Shown: positions 17,128 to 26,275 of the stretch, one piece after another
Numbering within the stretch: position 1 is the stretch's first letter
How the letters are laid out: each line of letters starts with the position of its first letter
From: Nitrobacter sp051535215
GTDB lineage: Bacteria; Pseudomonadota; Alphaproteobacteria; Rhizobiales; Xanthobacteraceae
DNA: 64,000 nucleotides
Assembly (NCBI RefSeq): GCF_051535215.1
Contig: NZ_JBPPLY010000003.1
Span: 248,001-312,000, forward strand
Direction of reading: 5' to 3'
Translations under genes and position numbers: made by a program
Notes under the pieces: generated by a model
Databases searched by the model: none
Seen by the model: the letters and a program-made list of their open reading frames with translations, nothing else
What the model was told of the DNA's origin: nothing

Positions 17128-17789
17128 CAAGTTTCGGCGACCGGACTCTCTAACTCCGCCGTAACGGCTCAAGTTGTGGTCCGTCCAAACCCGCTGCCGA
17201 GAGTGGCTCTCTGGGCCGCGGGTTCGTTCCCCCGAATAAACCGGAGCTCTGGCGGCGCCACGCGGCCATCCGCTCCGCTTTCGCTCAGATCAAGATTGCC
17301 AGGAGCGGCACGCGATCCAACGCCTCAAGCCAAACCGAGTTGCGATCGCTCCATGCATCACACAGGCATGAAGAAGCCGCTTTCATGATCGGCGACGTTA
17401 ACGCTTCCGCACCATAGAACGGGATCGCATCTGTTGGCCTCGTTGTTCTCGAGGCCGGAATGGTAGATCAACTGGAAGACGGCATCCTCTTGCCCGCCGC
17501 GAGGGATGTGACCGCCCGGGCGCCGACCTGAATTCCCACCCCGTTACCGCCGATGCCGATCCGGGCTGCCAAAACGTGGCCAAGCCACGGCCAATGCATC
17601 GGTTTCTGCGAACCGCCGTCGTCGAACTCGTCAAAAAGTGAGGTTTCCACCCTCTCCCACTTTGGGATAACCCTGTGCATATCCTGTGGAAAACTGCCCA
17701 AATTATGACTAATTTTGCGAAGTAAGCTGTTGCAATTAGAAGTATTATTTTTTCGTTTTGTGTGTGGCGTTCAGTTGCGTGGGGTCCAA
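17128..17789. other. Long intergenic region with DnaA-box-like sites
   Basis: About 660 bp without a convincing gene; overlapping minus-strand frames lack good starts. At 17664-17693 the minus strand reads TTTTCCACAGGATATGCACA followed by GGGTTATCCC, which resembles DnaA boxes. A T-rich stretch follows to the next gene. Confidence 0.45.
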
Positions 17790-18233
17790 ATGAAACGATT
17801 TCATTTGTTTATTCTAGCGGCTTCCATGGCCGGAGTTTCGTCGCTTGCGTTTTTCGTGTCGACGAATCCTGCACAGGCGATCCAATGCAGCCCCGAATGG
17901 CCGTCGCACGCGCGATCGCATTGGTCCTATCGGCTTATAGATGGCCGAAAGTGCTGGTATGCAGGCAAGCCGATGTTGTCGCGATCGATGTTGCACTGGT
18001 CATCGACTCAAACGACACAAGCGTCCAATCATATGTCCGAGGCTCGTCGTCTTAAGATTCTGACCGACGAGAATGCCAAGCTGAAAAAACGGCTGGCCGA
18101 TCTGGATGTCTACCGTAAACTAAACGGCCTTCCAGCGAATTACAGCCTCTTGGATGCGCAGGCCTCGATGACTCAGGACGATTCTTTCGAAGCGCGCTGG
18201 CGCGCGCGTTTCCTGGAAGCAATTGAAAAATAG
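17790..18233 (+). CDS. Secreted hypothetical protein with C-terminal coiled coil
   Basis: A 147-residue exported protein from ATG 17790. Signal peptide MKRFHLFILAASMAGVSSLA... with probable cleavage after AQA (near residue 30). A conserved-looking segment CSPEWPSHARSHWSYRLIDG with two Cys follows, then a short heptad region (RRLKILTDENAKLKKRLADL). Upstream in-frame codons to 17715 would bury the signal, so the later ATG is chosen. Function unknown. Confidence 0.7.
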   Translation: MKRFHLFILAASMAGVSSLAFFVSTNPAQAIQCSPEWPSHARSHWSYRLIDGRKCWYAGKPMLSRSMLHWSSTQTTQASNHMSEARRLKILTDENAKLKKRLADLDVYRKLNGLPANYSLLDAQASMTQDDSFEARWRARFLEAIEK

Positions 18234-18548
18234 CAATCCGTGAACTGAAGACGATAACCCGAAGAGTGCGTAGCCGAACTCGACGGCTCGCGTTTTTCGC
18301 CAGCACCCTTTTCGCTTCTGATGGAAGCGGAGGTCTCGGATTCTCGAGTTTTGTTATTTGTTGGCAGCCCACCCCTGGGGAGCCAATTAGGCGACTGCCT
18401 TTCGCCCCCTTTTTAATCCTGATCCGCTCCCAAGCGAACGTTGCGAAATCGGCACACCTCCGACAATTTCAGGTCGGCAATTTTGGCGGCTCTTGGATCG
18501 ACATCGAATCACGTGCTTACTGGGAAATTCCATGGGCTGGGAAATCCG
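18234..18548. other. Intergenic region upstream of the outer-membrane protein gene
   Basis: Holds a degenerate fragment resembling repeat family A (TTTTCGCTTCTGATGGAAGCGG near 18308-18330). It also has a 9-bp copy of the tRNA-Asn 3' end (GGGGAGCCA at 18377-18385). No gene is seen. Confidence 0.4.
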
Positions 18549-19370
18549 ATGAAAAAGCTATTGATCGCGTCCATTGCACTGATCGCCGTTGGAGGTATTG
18601 CAAACGCGGCAGATCTAGCGCCGCGCACGTACACCAAGGCTCCTCCCATGGTTGCCGAGACCTACAACTGGTCGGGCTTCTATCTTGGCGGAAACGTCGG
18701 CGGCCAGTGGGGCGATGCCGATCCAAGAACCTCGACCGTTTACTCGCTGACCGGCTACTTCGACGTCACCAGCGTCCCGCCTATTGCGGCTGCGGGCGCG
18801 CAAAAATTCCATGACTCCAACGTCACCGGCGGCTTTACGGCCGGCTATAACTGGCAGGCCAACAACCAAATCCTGTTCGGCGTCGAAGGCGATATCAACT
18901 GGTTCGGCTTCCGTGGCGGCGCAACCAGTGGCGCAGTTTACCCATGCTGCGGTCCGACCGCATTTACGATTAACTCGTCCGTATCCGCTGACTGGCTGGC
19001 CACCATCCGCGCCCGTCTTGGCCTGATCGCGACTCCGAATCTCTTGCTCTATGCCACAGGCGGAGCGGCGATTGCCGACGTGAAGGCGAACTGGGCTTTC
19101 ACTGACACCTTCGCAACCGCCGCCGAATCAGCATCGCTCAGCGATACGCGTGTTGGCTGGACCGTCGGAGCGGGGGGCGAATACCGGGTTGGAGGCGGTT
19201 GGTCCCTCAAAGCCGAGTATCTCTATGTCGATCTTGGCAGTGTCTCGGCGAGCAGCACCAATCTGACCGCTTACACACCGGCCTTGGCTTTTCCATCCAA
19301 CGTGTTCAGCCACTCGGTTAGCCTCAAATCGAACATCGCTCGGATTGGCGTGAACTATCACTTCAACTGA
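18549..19370 (+). CDS. Outer-membrane beta-barrel protein (Omp25/RopB-like)
   Basis: A 273-residue porin-like protein of the alphaproteobacterial Omp25/Omp31 family. Signal peptide MKKLLIASIALIAVGGIANA, then AADLAPRTYTKAPPM, the usual linker of this family, and NWSGFYLGGNVGGQWG. Alternating amphipathic strands follow, ending in a C-terminal aromatic strand (RIGVNYHFN). Start at ATG 18549 places the signal at the N-terminus. Such proteins are abundant structural outer-membrane proteins. A terminator lies directly after it. Confidence 0.93.
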   Translation: MKKLLIASIALIAVGGIANAADLAPRTYTKAPPMVAETYNWSGFYLGGNVGGQWGDADPRTSTVYSLTGYFDVTSVPPIAAAGAQKFHDSNVTGGFTAGYNWQANNQILFGVEGDINWFGFRGGATSGAVYPCCGPTAFTINSSVSADWLATIRARLGLIATPNLLLYATGGAAIADVKANWAFTDTFATAAESASLSDTRVGWTVGAGGEYRVGGGWSLKAEYLYVDLGSVSASSTNLTAYTPALAFPSNVFSHSVSLKSNIARIGVNYHFN

Positions 19371-19392
19371 TTTCCAGGATAAATCTCCGGTT

Positions 19393-19420
19393 GGCCAGCC
19401 TTCGGGCTGGCCTCTTTAGT
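19393..19420 (+). terminator. Terminator of the outer-membrane protein gene
   Basis: GGCCAGCC-TTCG-GGCTGGCC hairpin with a stable tetraloop followed by TCTTTAGTTT, 23 bp after the stop. Confidence 0.85.
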
Positions 19421-19558
19421 TTAAGGATGAATCGCCCCCTCGAAACCGTATGCGGGCGCATTTATTCGCCGAACCGAAATTCCTGCCGCCGCTGACGAAC
19501 GGCATTTCCCGTTGTCCGATTACGGGTTAGTCTTCCGTTATTGCGGAGGAGTGTTCAG

Positions 19559-19756
19559 ATGCGCATTCTTTTAATTGCAACTCTCGCGGCGACGCTTTTT
19601 TTCCCCACCATCGCCAGCGCCGCCAAGGTCAACTGCTCCTATGACGCCTGCCTCAAGGAGTGCAAGCACCGCGGAGCCAGCAATAATGGCTGCTCCAACT
19701 GGTGCAGCAACGCCATGACCGAACGGCAAAACGCCGGTCAGTGCCCCCGGAAATAA
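19559..19756 (+). CDS. Small secreted cysteine-rich protein
   Basis: A 65-residue precursor starting MRILLIATLAATLFF at ATG 19559 (GGAGGAG upstream), with signal cleavage likely after ASA. The mature part of about 43 residues has six Cys (VNCSYDACLKECKH..GCSNWC...QC), probably three disulfides in the periplasm or outside. Function unknown; similar small Cys-rich proteins occur in Bradyrhizobium relatives. Confidence 0.7.
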   Translation: MRILLIATLAATLFFPTIASAAKVNCSYDACLKECKHRGASNNGCSNWCSNAMTERQNAGQCPRK

Positions 19757-19919
19757 AATCGGTCTTTCTTCGGGACAGGCTGCGGTCGCCTCACCAGGCG
19801 TCATCCAGACGGATGCCGCCGCGCGACCGGATTGGCCGACCGTTCGACTTTGCGTCCCCGCTTTAATCAACGCGCAACGTTTTTGCCGAAGGCTCTTCCC
19901 GAGAGGAGGATCATGGACG

Positions 19920-20138
19920 GTGAACAATACGCGCAATCCCAAACAGTTTTCCGCGATGCGAAAGTCCTCGCTCGGACAAGGGACGTCGCGCCTCGCGCAC
20001 TGGCCGCCGCCGTTCCGCAGCACCGTCGCGAAGCCGAAAATCGTCCGGCATAAACCCGACGAGAAGCCGCAACGGGCGAAGCCGCGTGGCTGGCGCCTGA
20101 CGCGGGCAATGTTCTCGGAATTCGAGGAAGACGGGTAG
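19920..20138 (+). CDS. Possible small hypothetical protein
   Basis: A 72-residue basic frame beginning with GTG 19920, about 10 nt after GAGGAGG; an internal ATG at 19956 is possible. Composition is Arg/Lys/Pro-rich with an acidic end (FSEFEEDG). A competing frame from ATG 19912 uses the same site with poorer spacing. Support is mainly the ribosome-binding site. Confidence 0.35.
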   Translation: MNNTRNPKQFSAMRKSSLGQGTSRLAHWPPPFRSTVAKPKIVRHKPDEKPQRAKPRGWRLTRAMFSEFEEDG

Positions 20139-20191
20139 GTCGCCAGCGCCGGCCAATTCTTCCCCTGTCCCGATTTTCAACCGGCCTGATG

Positions 20192-21553
20192 TCAACCGGT
20201 CTTCGGCTTCTTGGCGAGCGCCTTCATCTCGCGGAATCGCTTTGCCCAGCCTTCGCGCGCGGTCTGCTGACTGCGTCCGACCGCGAGCGCGTCGTCTGGC
20301 ACGTTCCGCGTAACCACCGACCCCGCTCCGACATAGGCGCCGTTGCCGATCTTCACCGGCGCGACCAGCGACGAATTGGAACCGATGAAGGCGCCTTCGC
20401 CGATCTCGGTGCGAGACTTGTTGAAGCCGTCATAGTTGCAGGTGACGGTGCCCGCGCCGATGTTGGCGCGAGCGCCGACATGAGCATCGCCGACATAGGT
20501 CAGGTGGTTGACCTTGACGCCTGCTTCGAGAACGGCCGCCTTGGTCTCCACGAAGTTTCCGATCTTCGCGCCCTCGCCGAGCGACGTTCCCGGCCGCAGC
20601 CGCGCATAGGGGCCGACCGAAGCGTTGCGGCCGATCGATGACTGGATGAGATGGGAGAACGAATGGATCACGGCGCCGTCGGCGATGGTCACGCCCGGCC
20701 CGATGACGACGTAAGGCTCGATGGTCACGTCCTTGCCGAACGAGGTGTCGGCGGCGAGAAAAACCGTTTCGGGGCCGGTCATCGTCACGCCGGCATCGAG
20801 CGCCGCCTTGCGCAGCCTTGCCTGCATGACCTGTTCGGCCTGGGCCAGTTGAGCCTTGGTATTGATGCCGCGCACCTCGTCCTCGCCGGTTTCGATCACC
20901 GCTGCCGTCAGACCGGACTCCCTGACGATGCCGACCGCATCGGTGAGATAGTATTCGCCCTTGCTGTTGGCATTGCCGATTTTTTCAATGATCTGCAGCG
21001 CCGTCCTGCCGTCGAACGCCATGAGGCCGGCGTTGCACAGCGTGATGTGGCGCTCCTCGGCGCTGACCTCCGCCTGCTCGCGGATCTCCGTCAAGCGACC
21101 ATTGTCCACGATCAGACGGCCGTAGCCCGTGGGATCGGCGGCATGAAAGCCGAGGACGACGAGCGACGCGCCGGCATGCAGCGGCGCCCGCATCCGCGCG
21201 AAGGTGTCGGCCGAGATCAGCGGCGTGTCGCCAAAGGCAATCACCAGATCGTCGGCGCCGCGGACGATGGCCTCGCGCGCTGCGAGCACGGCATGCGCGG
21301 TTCCGAGACGCTCACTCTGGACAAATGTCATGGCATCGGGCCGCACGCGCCTTGCTTCATCGGCGACGACCACCTCATGGCCCGGACCAACGACGACCGC
21401 CAGCGATGTTCCCGGCCCCGCGGGGGCGGCGGCCAGCACATGCGCCAGCAGCGTCCGCCCCGCCACCGGATGCAGCACCTTCGGCAGGGCGGAACGCATC
21501 CGCGTCCCCTCGCCTGCAGCCAGCACGATGGTCAGACAGCTTCGGCCGGTCAT
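20192..21553 (-). CDS. glmU: Bifunctional UDP-GlcNAc pyrophosphorylase / glucosamine-1-phosphate acetyltransferase
   Basis: Makes UDP-N-acetylglucosamine, the precursor of peptidoglycan and LPS. From ATG 21553 (GAGGG at 5 nt) the product is 453 residues. The N-terminal uridyltransferase has LAAGEGTRMRSALPKVLHP at about 11-29. The C-terminal left-handed beta-helix acetyltransferase shows hexapeptide repeats from about residue 250. The acetyl-CoA site is in VTCNYDGFNKSRTEIGEGAF. Normal length. The in-frame extension to 21697 is not needed. Confidence 0.97.
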   Translation of the reverse strand: MTGRSCLTIVLAAGEGTRMRSALPKVLHPVAGRTLLAHVLAAAPAGPGTSLAVVVGPGHEVVVADEARRVRPDAMTFVQSERLGTAHAVLAAREAIVRGADDLVIAFGDTPLISADTFARMRAPLHAGASLVVLGFHAADPTGYGRLIVDNGRLTEIREQAEVSAEERHITLCNAGLMAFDGRTALQIIEKIGNANSKGEYYLTDAVGIVRESGLTAAVIETGEDEVRGINTKAQLAQAEQVMQARLRKAALDAGVTMTGPETVFLAADTSFGKDVTIEPYVVIGPGVTIADGAVIHSFSHLIQSSIGRNASVGPYARLRPGTSLGEGAKIGNFVETKAAVLEAGVKVNHLTYVGDAHVGARANIGAGTVTCNYDGFNKSRTEIGEGAFIGSNSSLVAPVKIGNGAYVGAGSVVTRNVPDDALAVGRSQQTAREGWAKRFREMKALAKKPKTG

Positions 21554-21702
21554 TCGAGCCCTCATTCTCCGGCGCATCATGCGCCGCGCCGTCATAAAAT
21601 GTTTTGCCCGAAGGGGAAACTGCCCGGCTCCCTGAGATCGGGCGGATTTCCTGTTAGCATTTGGCCATGATTCGGTGTGCGGGGGGTCCGACGTCATTAA
21701 TT

Positions 21703-23097
21703 ATGGCGAAGAATCAAAAAAAATCATCGACGAAGGAGCCGGCCGATGAAAGTGGCGGCTGGCTGAGCGGATTTCTGGCCGACGAGGGCACGTTCGACCG
21801 CCGTGTCCTGTGGCGCCTCGGATCCTGGGGCCTCGGCACCCTCGCAGCCATCACCCTCGCAATTCTGGCCAACCAGACCGGGAACGGATCCGGGAACGGA
21901 GCCGGGGCCATCTTCCGTCAGGACCATGCCACCGCAGCCGATCTGGCTCGGCAATCGCAGCAGCTTCAATCGATGGCGAAGGTGAGCGAACGTGAAATCA
22001 GCCGCATATCTTCCGCCATCGACACACTGAACGGCGATCGCGACCGGCTGTTCGCCCGCATAACCGTGCTTGAGCAGGGACTCGATTCCGTCACCGGCTC
22101 CATCAGGCAACATGCCGCGCAGAATGAACCGCATCAGGGCTCTCCGACGGAAGCCGCCCTGGAGTCGGTACCGGCGGAGCCGCCGCTCCTCCCCCCGCCT
22201 GATTTTACACTGCGGACGGCACGGCTCGACGCGCCAAGGACATCAAAAAGCCCACCGGAGGACGGCGTGTCCTCCGCGAATGCGCAGCCGTCTGCGCCGG
22301 CTCCGATTGTCATGGCGGTTGAACCGACGGCAAAGCCGTCATCCACAGTCTCCGCGTCCGCACATTCATCACCCGCTTCGGCGGCGATGCAAGCCAAACC
22401 GGAGGCCGCGTCACGACCTGCGATCGTCGCGGGGGACGAGCCGGCAACGAGGTCCGGTCCGGATGAAACGTCATCTGTTACCCCTGCAACGACAAAGCCG
22501 AACGACGAAAGGGAGCCTCACACGCGCAAGGATGCCGGGAATAAGGATGCCGGGAATAAAGACGCGCAGATCGTCGTCGCGTCGATCCCCCCGGTGATCG
22601 AGGTACCCGGATCGTCAACATCCCCGATCCACATTCCTGTGCCGCACACCGATTTCGGCGTCGATCTTGGCAGCGCCAACTCGATCAAGGGCTTGCGGGC
22701 GCTGTGGCGGAGCGTTCTGAGATCGGAGGCAAAAGAACTGAGTTCGCTTTACCCGATCATTGTGTTGAAGGAACATAGCAACGGGATCGGCATGCAGTTG
22801 CGTCTCGTCGCCGGACCGCTGGCCGATGCGGCGGCCGCGGCAAGGATTTGCGCGGTCCTGACCGAGAATGGCCGCGCCTGCGAAGCGACCGTGTTCGAAG
22901 GTCAACGCCTCGCCACCAACGAACCGGTCAGGGAAAGCGGAGCCGCCGCGGCCACGACGAAAAAACCGAAATGGACGTCGTCACGACATCGGCACAGCGG
23001 ACGACCCGCCCGTGCCGAAGAACCGGCGCCGCAGCCGCCGCCAACGCCGTTAACGCAGCCGGCGCCGCAGCCAGCATTCGGCTCGTCCTCGCACTGA
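21703..23097 (+). CDS. Hypothetical single-span membrane protein with SPOR-like C-terminus
   Basis: A 464-residue protein from ATG 21703. A membrane segment at about residues 33-50 is followed by a short coiled coil (LARQSQQLQSMAKVSEREIS). A long Pro/Ser/Ala-rich linker contains a small tandem repeat (KDAGNKDAGNKDAQ). The C-terminal domain (about 330-425: GLRALWRSVLRSEAKELSSL ... AARICAVLTENGRACEATVF) resembles SPOR-type domains but is not certain. Likely a periplasm-facing envelope protein. It is divergent from glmU. Confidence 0.75.
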   Translation: MAKNQKKSSTKEPADESGGWLSGFLADEGTFDRRVLWRLGSWGLGTLAAITLAILANQTGNGSGNGAGAIFRQDHATAADLARQSQQLQSMAKVSEREISRISSAIDTLNGDRDRLFARITVLEQGLDSVTGSIRQHAAQNEPHQGSPTEAALESVPAEPPLLPPPDFTLRTARLDAPRTSKSPPEDGVSSANAQPSAPAPIVMAVEPTAKPSSTVSASAHSSPASAAMQAKPEAASRPAIVAGDEPATRSGPDETSSVTPATTKPNDEREPHTRKDAGNKDAGNKDAQIVVASIPPVIEVPGSSTSPIHIPVPHTDFGVDLGSANSIKGLRALWRSVLRSEAKELSSLYPIIVLKEHSNGIGMQLRLVAGPLADAAAAARICAVLTENGRACEATVFEGQRLATNEPVRESGAAAATTKKPKWTSSRHRHSGRPARAEEPAPQPPPTPLTQPAPQPAFGSSSH

Positions 23098-23104
23098 AGC
23101 GGCC

Positions 23105-23243
23105 GATCGTGCGCGCGACATCGCTTCGAGCGAAGCATCTCGGCTTGACCCGAGGGATGGATGCCGGTTCACGTGAAGAAAACCCGTCACAACAAAATCA
23201 TGGAGCTTTGCTCCTGATTCAATCGCAGACGAAGCGCTCCAGT
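23105..23243. repeat. Degenerate copy of repeat family A
   Basis: Contains CGCTTCGAGCGAAG, GCCGGTTCACGTGAAGAAAAC and GAGCTTTGCTCCTGATTCAATC, in the same order as the intact copy at 8053-8157. It has an internal expansion and no clean terminal repeats. Confidence 0.55.
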
Positions 23244-23284
23244 TCCGGGTTGTCCGACCGAGCGTTCCGGATCATATTGGCCTC

Positions 23285-23665
23285 ATGAAAAAAGATCCGT
23301 TCCGGCTGACACCCTACCAGGTGCAATGGTTGCTGATTGTCGGGTTTCTCAGCGTCGGTTACGCACTCTATCTGCGCTATCTCGCGGTCGAACTGTCCAC
23401 GGTGTCGCTGGCATGCGACGGCGGCCTGCAAACGATGCTGTGCATGAGTCGCAGCGTCGCGGCCTACCTGTTTCGCAACCACGTCTTCGGCATCACTGCG
23501 CTGGTCATCGCCGTGCTGCACGTGATCCGGCCGTCGATCGTGCTGCTGACCGCGGGGCTCGCTGCCGCCGGATTCGGAATCGTCCTCTACAATGTCGGCC
23601 TGTCCGGTCTCGCGATCGGCCTGCTTATCCTTGGCTTTGCGCGGCCCGCGCCCGCCACAGCGTGA
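23285..23665 (+). CDS. Small multi-span membrane protein
   Basis: A 126-residue protein with about four hydrophobic segments and two Cys in a loop (LACDGGLQTMLC). ATG 23285 starts MKKDPFRLTPYQVQWL. Its end overlaps by about 40 bp the 3' end of the convergent GH17 gene. Function unknown; its position suggests, but does not show, a link to glucan synthesis. Confidence 0.7.
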   Translation: MKKDPFRLTPYQVQWLLIVGFLSVGYALYLRYLAVELSTVSLACDGGLQTMLCMSRSVAAYLFRNHVFGITALVIAVLHVIRPSIVLLTAGLAAAGFGIVLYNVGLSGLAIGLLILGFARPAPATA

Positions 23666-25241
23666 TGCCGAGCATGGCGTAGACCACGCAGGTCCACAGC
23701 GACTGCCAGTTTTTCGGGCCTTCGTTAAAGCCGACAAAGACGGCCGCGATCACCAGCAGGCCGGCGAAAACCGACTCTGCAATCGGACGGCTGCCGGTGA
23801 GCGGACGATTGAGCCACGCCAGCGCCCAGCCCGGCGCCACCGCCATCGTCAGCGCGGCGAAGGGAAAATCGCGGTAGCGCGGATCGAAGACGAAGCCGAG
23901 CGCCGTCTCGGCCGCGATCAAGGTGGTCACGAGCCAGGTGATTCCCAACATTATCGGCAGCACCGACCTCGTGCGGCCGTGGCGCGGTCCCATCAATTCA
24001 ACGAATGTCGGCAGCGCGCGTCCGGACATCAGCGCATTCGCGCCCAGCAACGGCGAGAGGATTCCGGCCGCCAGCAGCAATCCCCAGCGCAGCGAATTGC
24101 CGAAACCGTAGCTCTCGTAACACAGCTTGTCCGCGGCCACTCCGAGCAGGATTCCGGCCGCCGTCGCCGATACCGCAACCGCGATCCAGGACATCGGCCG
24201 CGGTTTCCAAGGCTTTCGCCGCAACGTCAGCATGGCGACCATGAAGATGAGGACGCACAATCCCATCCCTGCGCCCATCTGGATTTTCCAGAGCGGGAAA
24301 TTACTGACGGGCTCGCCGGGCGGATATTTCAGCTTGCGCTGGATGGCGTCGATCAAGCCCCAGTTGCCGCCGACCGTCCCCTCCAGCTGACGCTTCCAGG
24401 GCTGATCGTAGGCCTCGATCAGGTTGACGCGAAATTTCTCGCGCTTTGCCATGTCGAGAATTTCGGACACCACGCGCGCCTGGTTGGCGCGCGACGGCAG
24501 CGCGCCCTCCCGCATCCGGCCGGCGCTCGGCCACCCGGTCTCGCCGATCAGGATTTCCTTGGCGGGAAACGCCACGGCGACCTGCTTGCGGATGGCGTCG
24601 ACATGCGCGGCCGCGTTGCGCGCGCGGATCGGAAAGTCCTCCCAATACGGCAGGATGTGGATGGTGACGAAATCGACCGCGTCATAGACCTCGCGGTTGC
24701 GCAGCCAGTATTCCCAGACATCCGCGTAGGTTACCGGCACCGTCACCTGCGACTTCACCAGGCGGATGTTGGCGGCGAGATCGGCGGCGGTCATCTCCCC
24801 GCGCAGCAGAACCTCATTGCCGACAACCAGCGCGATGATGGTGTCGGGATTTTCCTTCGCCAGCCTGACCGCGACGTTGATCTGCGCGAGGTTCTTCAGG
24901 CGGTCGTTGCCGAGCCAGATGCCCTGGATCACCTTGAGACCCACCTTCGCCGCCAGGGCCGGCAGCCGATCGAGGCCGTTCTCGATCGAATAGGTTCTGA
25001 CGCATTTCGAGATCTTGGCCAGTTGGGCAAGATCCTCGGCGATCTGCTCAGGCGGAATTTCAGTGGTTGCGATCAGCGGGGTCTGTTCGCCCCGGAACGG
25101 CGCATACGACACGCATTCCAGTTTCACCGCCGGATCGATCGGCGCGCGCGCAAGCCGGATCGGCTCGCCGAACCACCACCACGCCGCCGCGATCAGGCCC
25201 AGCGAAATGACGAGAAGCGCCAGTGGCGTACGAAAGGAAAT
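23625..25241 (-). CDS. GH17-domain membrane protein, NdvC-like beta-glucan synthesis enzyme (start uncertain)
   Basis: N-terminal family 17 glycoside hydrolase/transglucosylase domain with the two catalytic Glu motifs VVGNEVLLRG and IGETGWPSAG. Eight or so membrane segments follow in the C-terminal 230 residues. The layout fits NdvC of Bradyrhizobium japonicum, needed for beta-1,6 links in cyclic beta-glucan (assignment by architecture and context). The first canonical start, GTG 25127, would remove a membrane anchor. The frame stays open upstream to a TAA at 25272-25274 and encodes TPLALLVISLGLIAAAWWWF. A GGAGG lies 9 nt before an ATT at 25241. Coordinates use that candidate. Confidence 0.85.
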   Translation of the reverse strand: MSFRTPLALLVISLGLIAAAWWWFGEPIRLARAPIDPAVKLECVSYAPFRGEQTPLIATTEIPPEQIAEDLAQLAKISKCVRTYSIENGLDRLPALAAKVGLKVIQGIWLGNDRLKNLAQINVAVRLAKENPDTIIALVVGNEVLLRGEMTAADLAANIRLVKSQVTVPVTYADVWEYWLRNREVYDAVDFVTIHILPYWEDFPIRARNAAAHVDAIRKQVAVAFPAKEILIGETGWPSAGRMREGALPSRANQARVVSEILDMAKREKFRVNLIEAYDQPWKRQLEGTVGGNWGLIDAIQRKLKYPPGEPVSNFPLWKIQMGAGMGLCVLIFMVAMLTLRRKPWKPRPMSWIAVAVSATAAGILLGVAADKLCYESYGFGNSLRWGLLLAAGILSPLLGANALMSGRALPTFVELMGPRHGRTRSVLPIMLGITWLVTTLIAAETALGFVFDPRYRDFPFAALTMAVAPGWALAWLNRPLTGSRPIAESVFAGLLVIAAVFVGFNEGPKNWQSLWTCVVYAMLGITLWRARAAQSQG

Positions 25242-25509
25242 CGGCTCTATCCTCCGCGAGAATGTCGTCGATTAGCGGGTCGAGGCGCTTATGCCAAGAG
25301 CGTCGGCCGGACGACCACAACCTTATCAGCCCGCGGCTTTACCACGATCGGATTAAACCGGTTGGCTTGCTGGACAAGATCCGGAATTTCCGCCATGGAA
25401 ACCGGGGATGCTTCGCCGTATTGGGGACCAATTTGAGCGGCATCTGACACCTGGATTATGGGTGGCGGTTGCCGCCATACGGTTGCGGCAGCGAGAGCCG
25501 GGAGACGTC

Positions 25510-26085
25510 ATGCGTCGAATGCTGTTCGGATTCCACAACGCGGTCTTGCGCGGTCTTGCCGTTCCCGGTTTCGCCTTGCTGTTCAGCATCGGCGGCGCGA
25601 TTGCGCAAAGCGGCGATCTCCGTGCCCAGGATCAGAACAAGCCGCCCCCGGCCAACTCGACCAATGGGGCCGATACCGCCAAGGACAGCCAGCGCAAAAC
25701 CGACGAATTCGTCGAGGCCGCGCGCGTTATCAACGGGCCTGCGGGGAATCCGGAATGCGTCTGGCTCGGCCGCCGCGTGGTCGTTCTGATGTGGCGCGAC
25801 GATTTGGACACGGCCTTTCGTCATCTCGATCTCTACGATCGTTTCGGCTGCCCCGGCGGCCACGTTCAGGCGGCGTTCCGCTGTCTGGTCCGGTTCGGGC
25901 CGATCGATCCAAAGGCACCCGACGCACTGAGTGGCCGCGTTCATACCTGCTGGATCAATCCGGACGCGAAACCGGCCGAGCCCGCCGCGGATGCGGCGTC
26001 CGCACCGGCCGCAGGCGCTACGCCCGCCCCTGCCGCTCCGCCGCCGGCACAGCCGGCGCCTGCTCCCGCCGCGCCGAAAAAATAG
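25510..26085 (+). CDS. Exported protein of the beta-glucan locus (NdvD-like candidate)
   Basis: A 191-residue exported protein from ATG 25510 (GGGAG upstream). Signal sequence with cleavage after AIAQ, then a domain of about 100 residues with four Cys (NPECVWLG, RFGCPGG, AFRCLV, HTCWIN). The Ala/Pro tail of about 45 residues could cross the periplasm. Proteins of this type next to ndvB are annotated as beta-1,3/beta-1,6-glucan biosynthesis proteins. NdvD of B. japonicum is a small protein of that locus, so the match is plausible but unproven. Confidence 0.75.
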   Translation: MRRMLFGFHNAVLRGLAVPGFALLFSIGGAIAQSGDLRAQDQNKPPPANSTNGADTAKDSQRKTDEFVEAARVINGPAGNPECVWLGRRVVVLMWRDDLDTAFRHLDLYDRFGCPGGHVQAAFRCLVRFGPIDPKAPDALSGRVHTCWINPDAKPAEPAADAASAPAAGATPAPAAPPPAQPAPAPAAPKK

Positions 26086-26275
26086 CGCGTGCATTTCTGC
26101 CGGCCCTGCGAAGGAACGATATTCGATTTTCGCGGTTGACGCGTCGACCGCCCTCAAAACGCCATGGCGTCATACCAGTTGTTAAATTGCATGGCAGAAC
26201 TATCTCTGCCGATGTGTCGGGCCTAGGGGACGGGTCCGCGGTCCTGTTATGCTCGCCCCTTATGGTTTAGTCGCG

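Noticed and set aside
17468..17701. 77-codon minus-strand frame in the 17 kb gap
   Set aside because: Starts within the DnaA-box-like sequence, with no good start signal or recognisable features.
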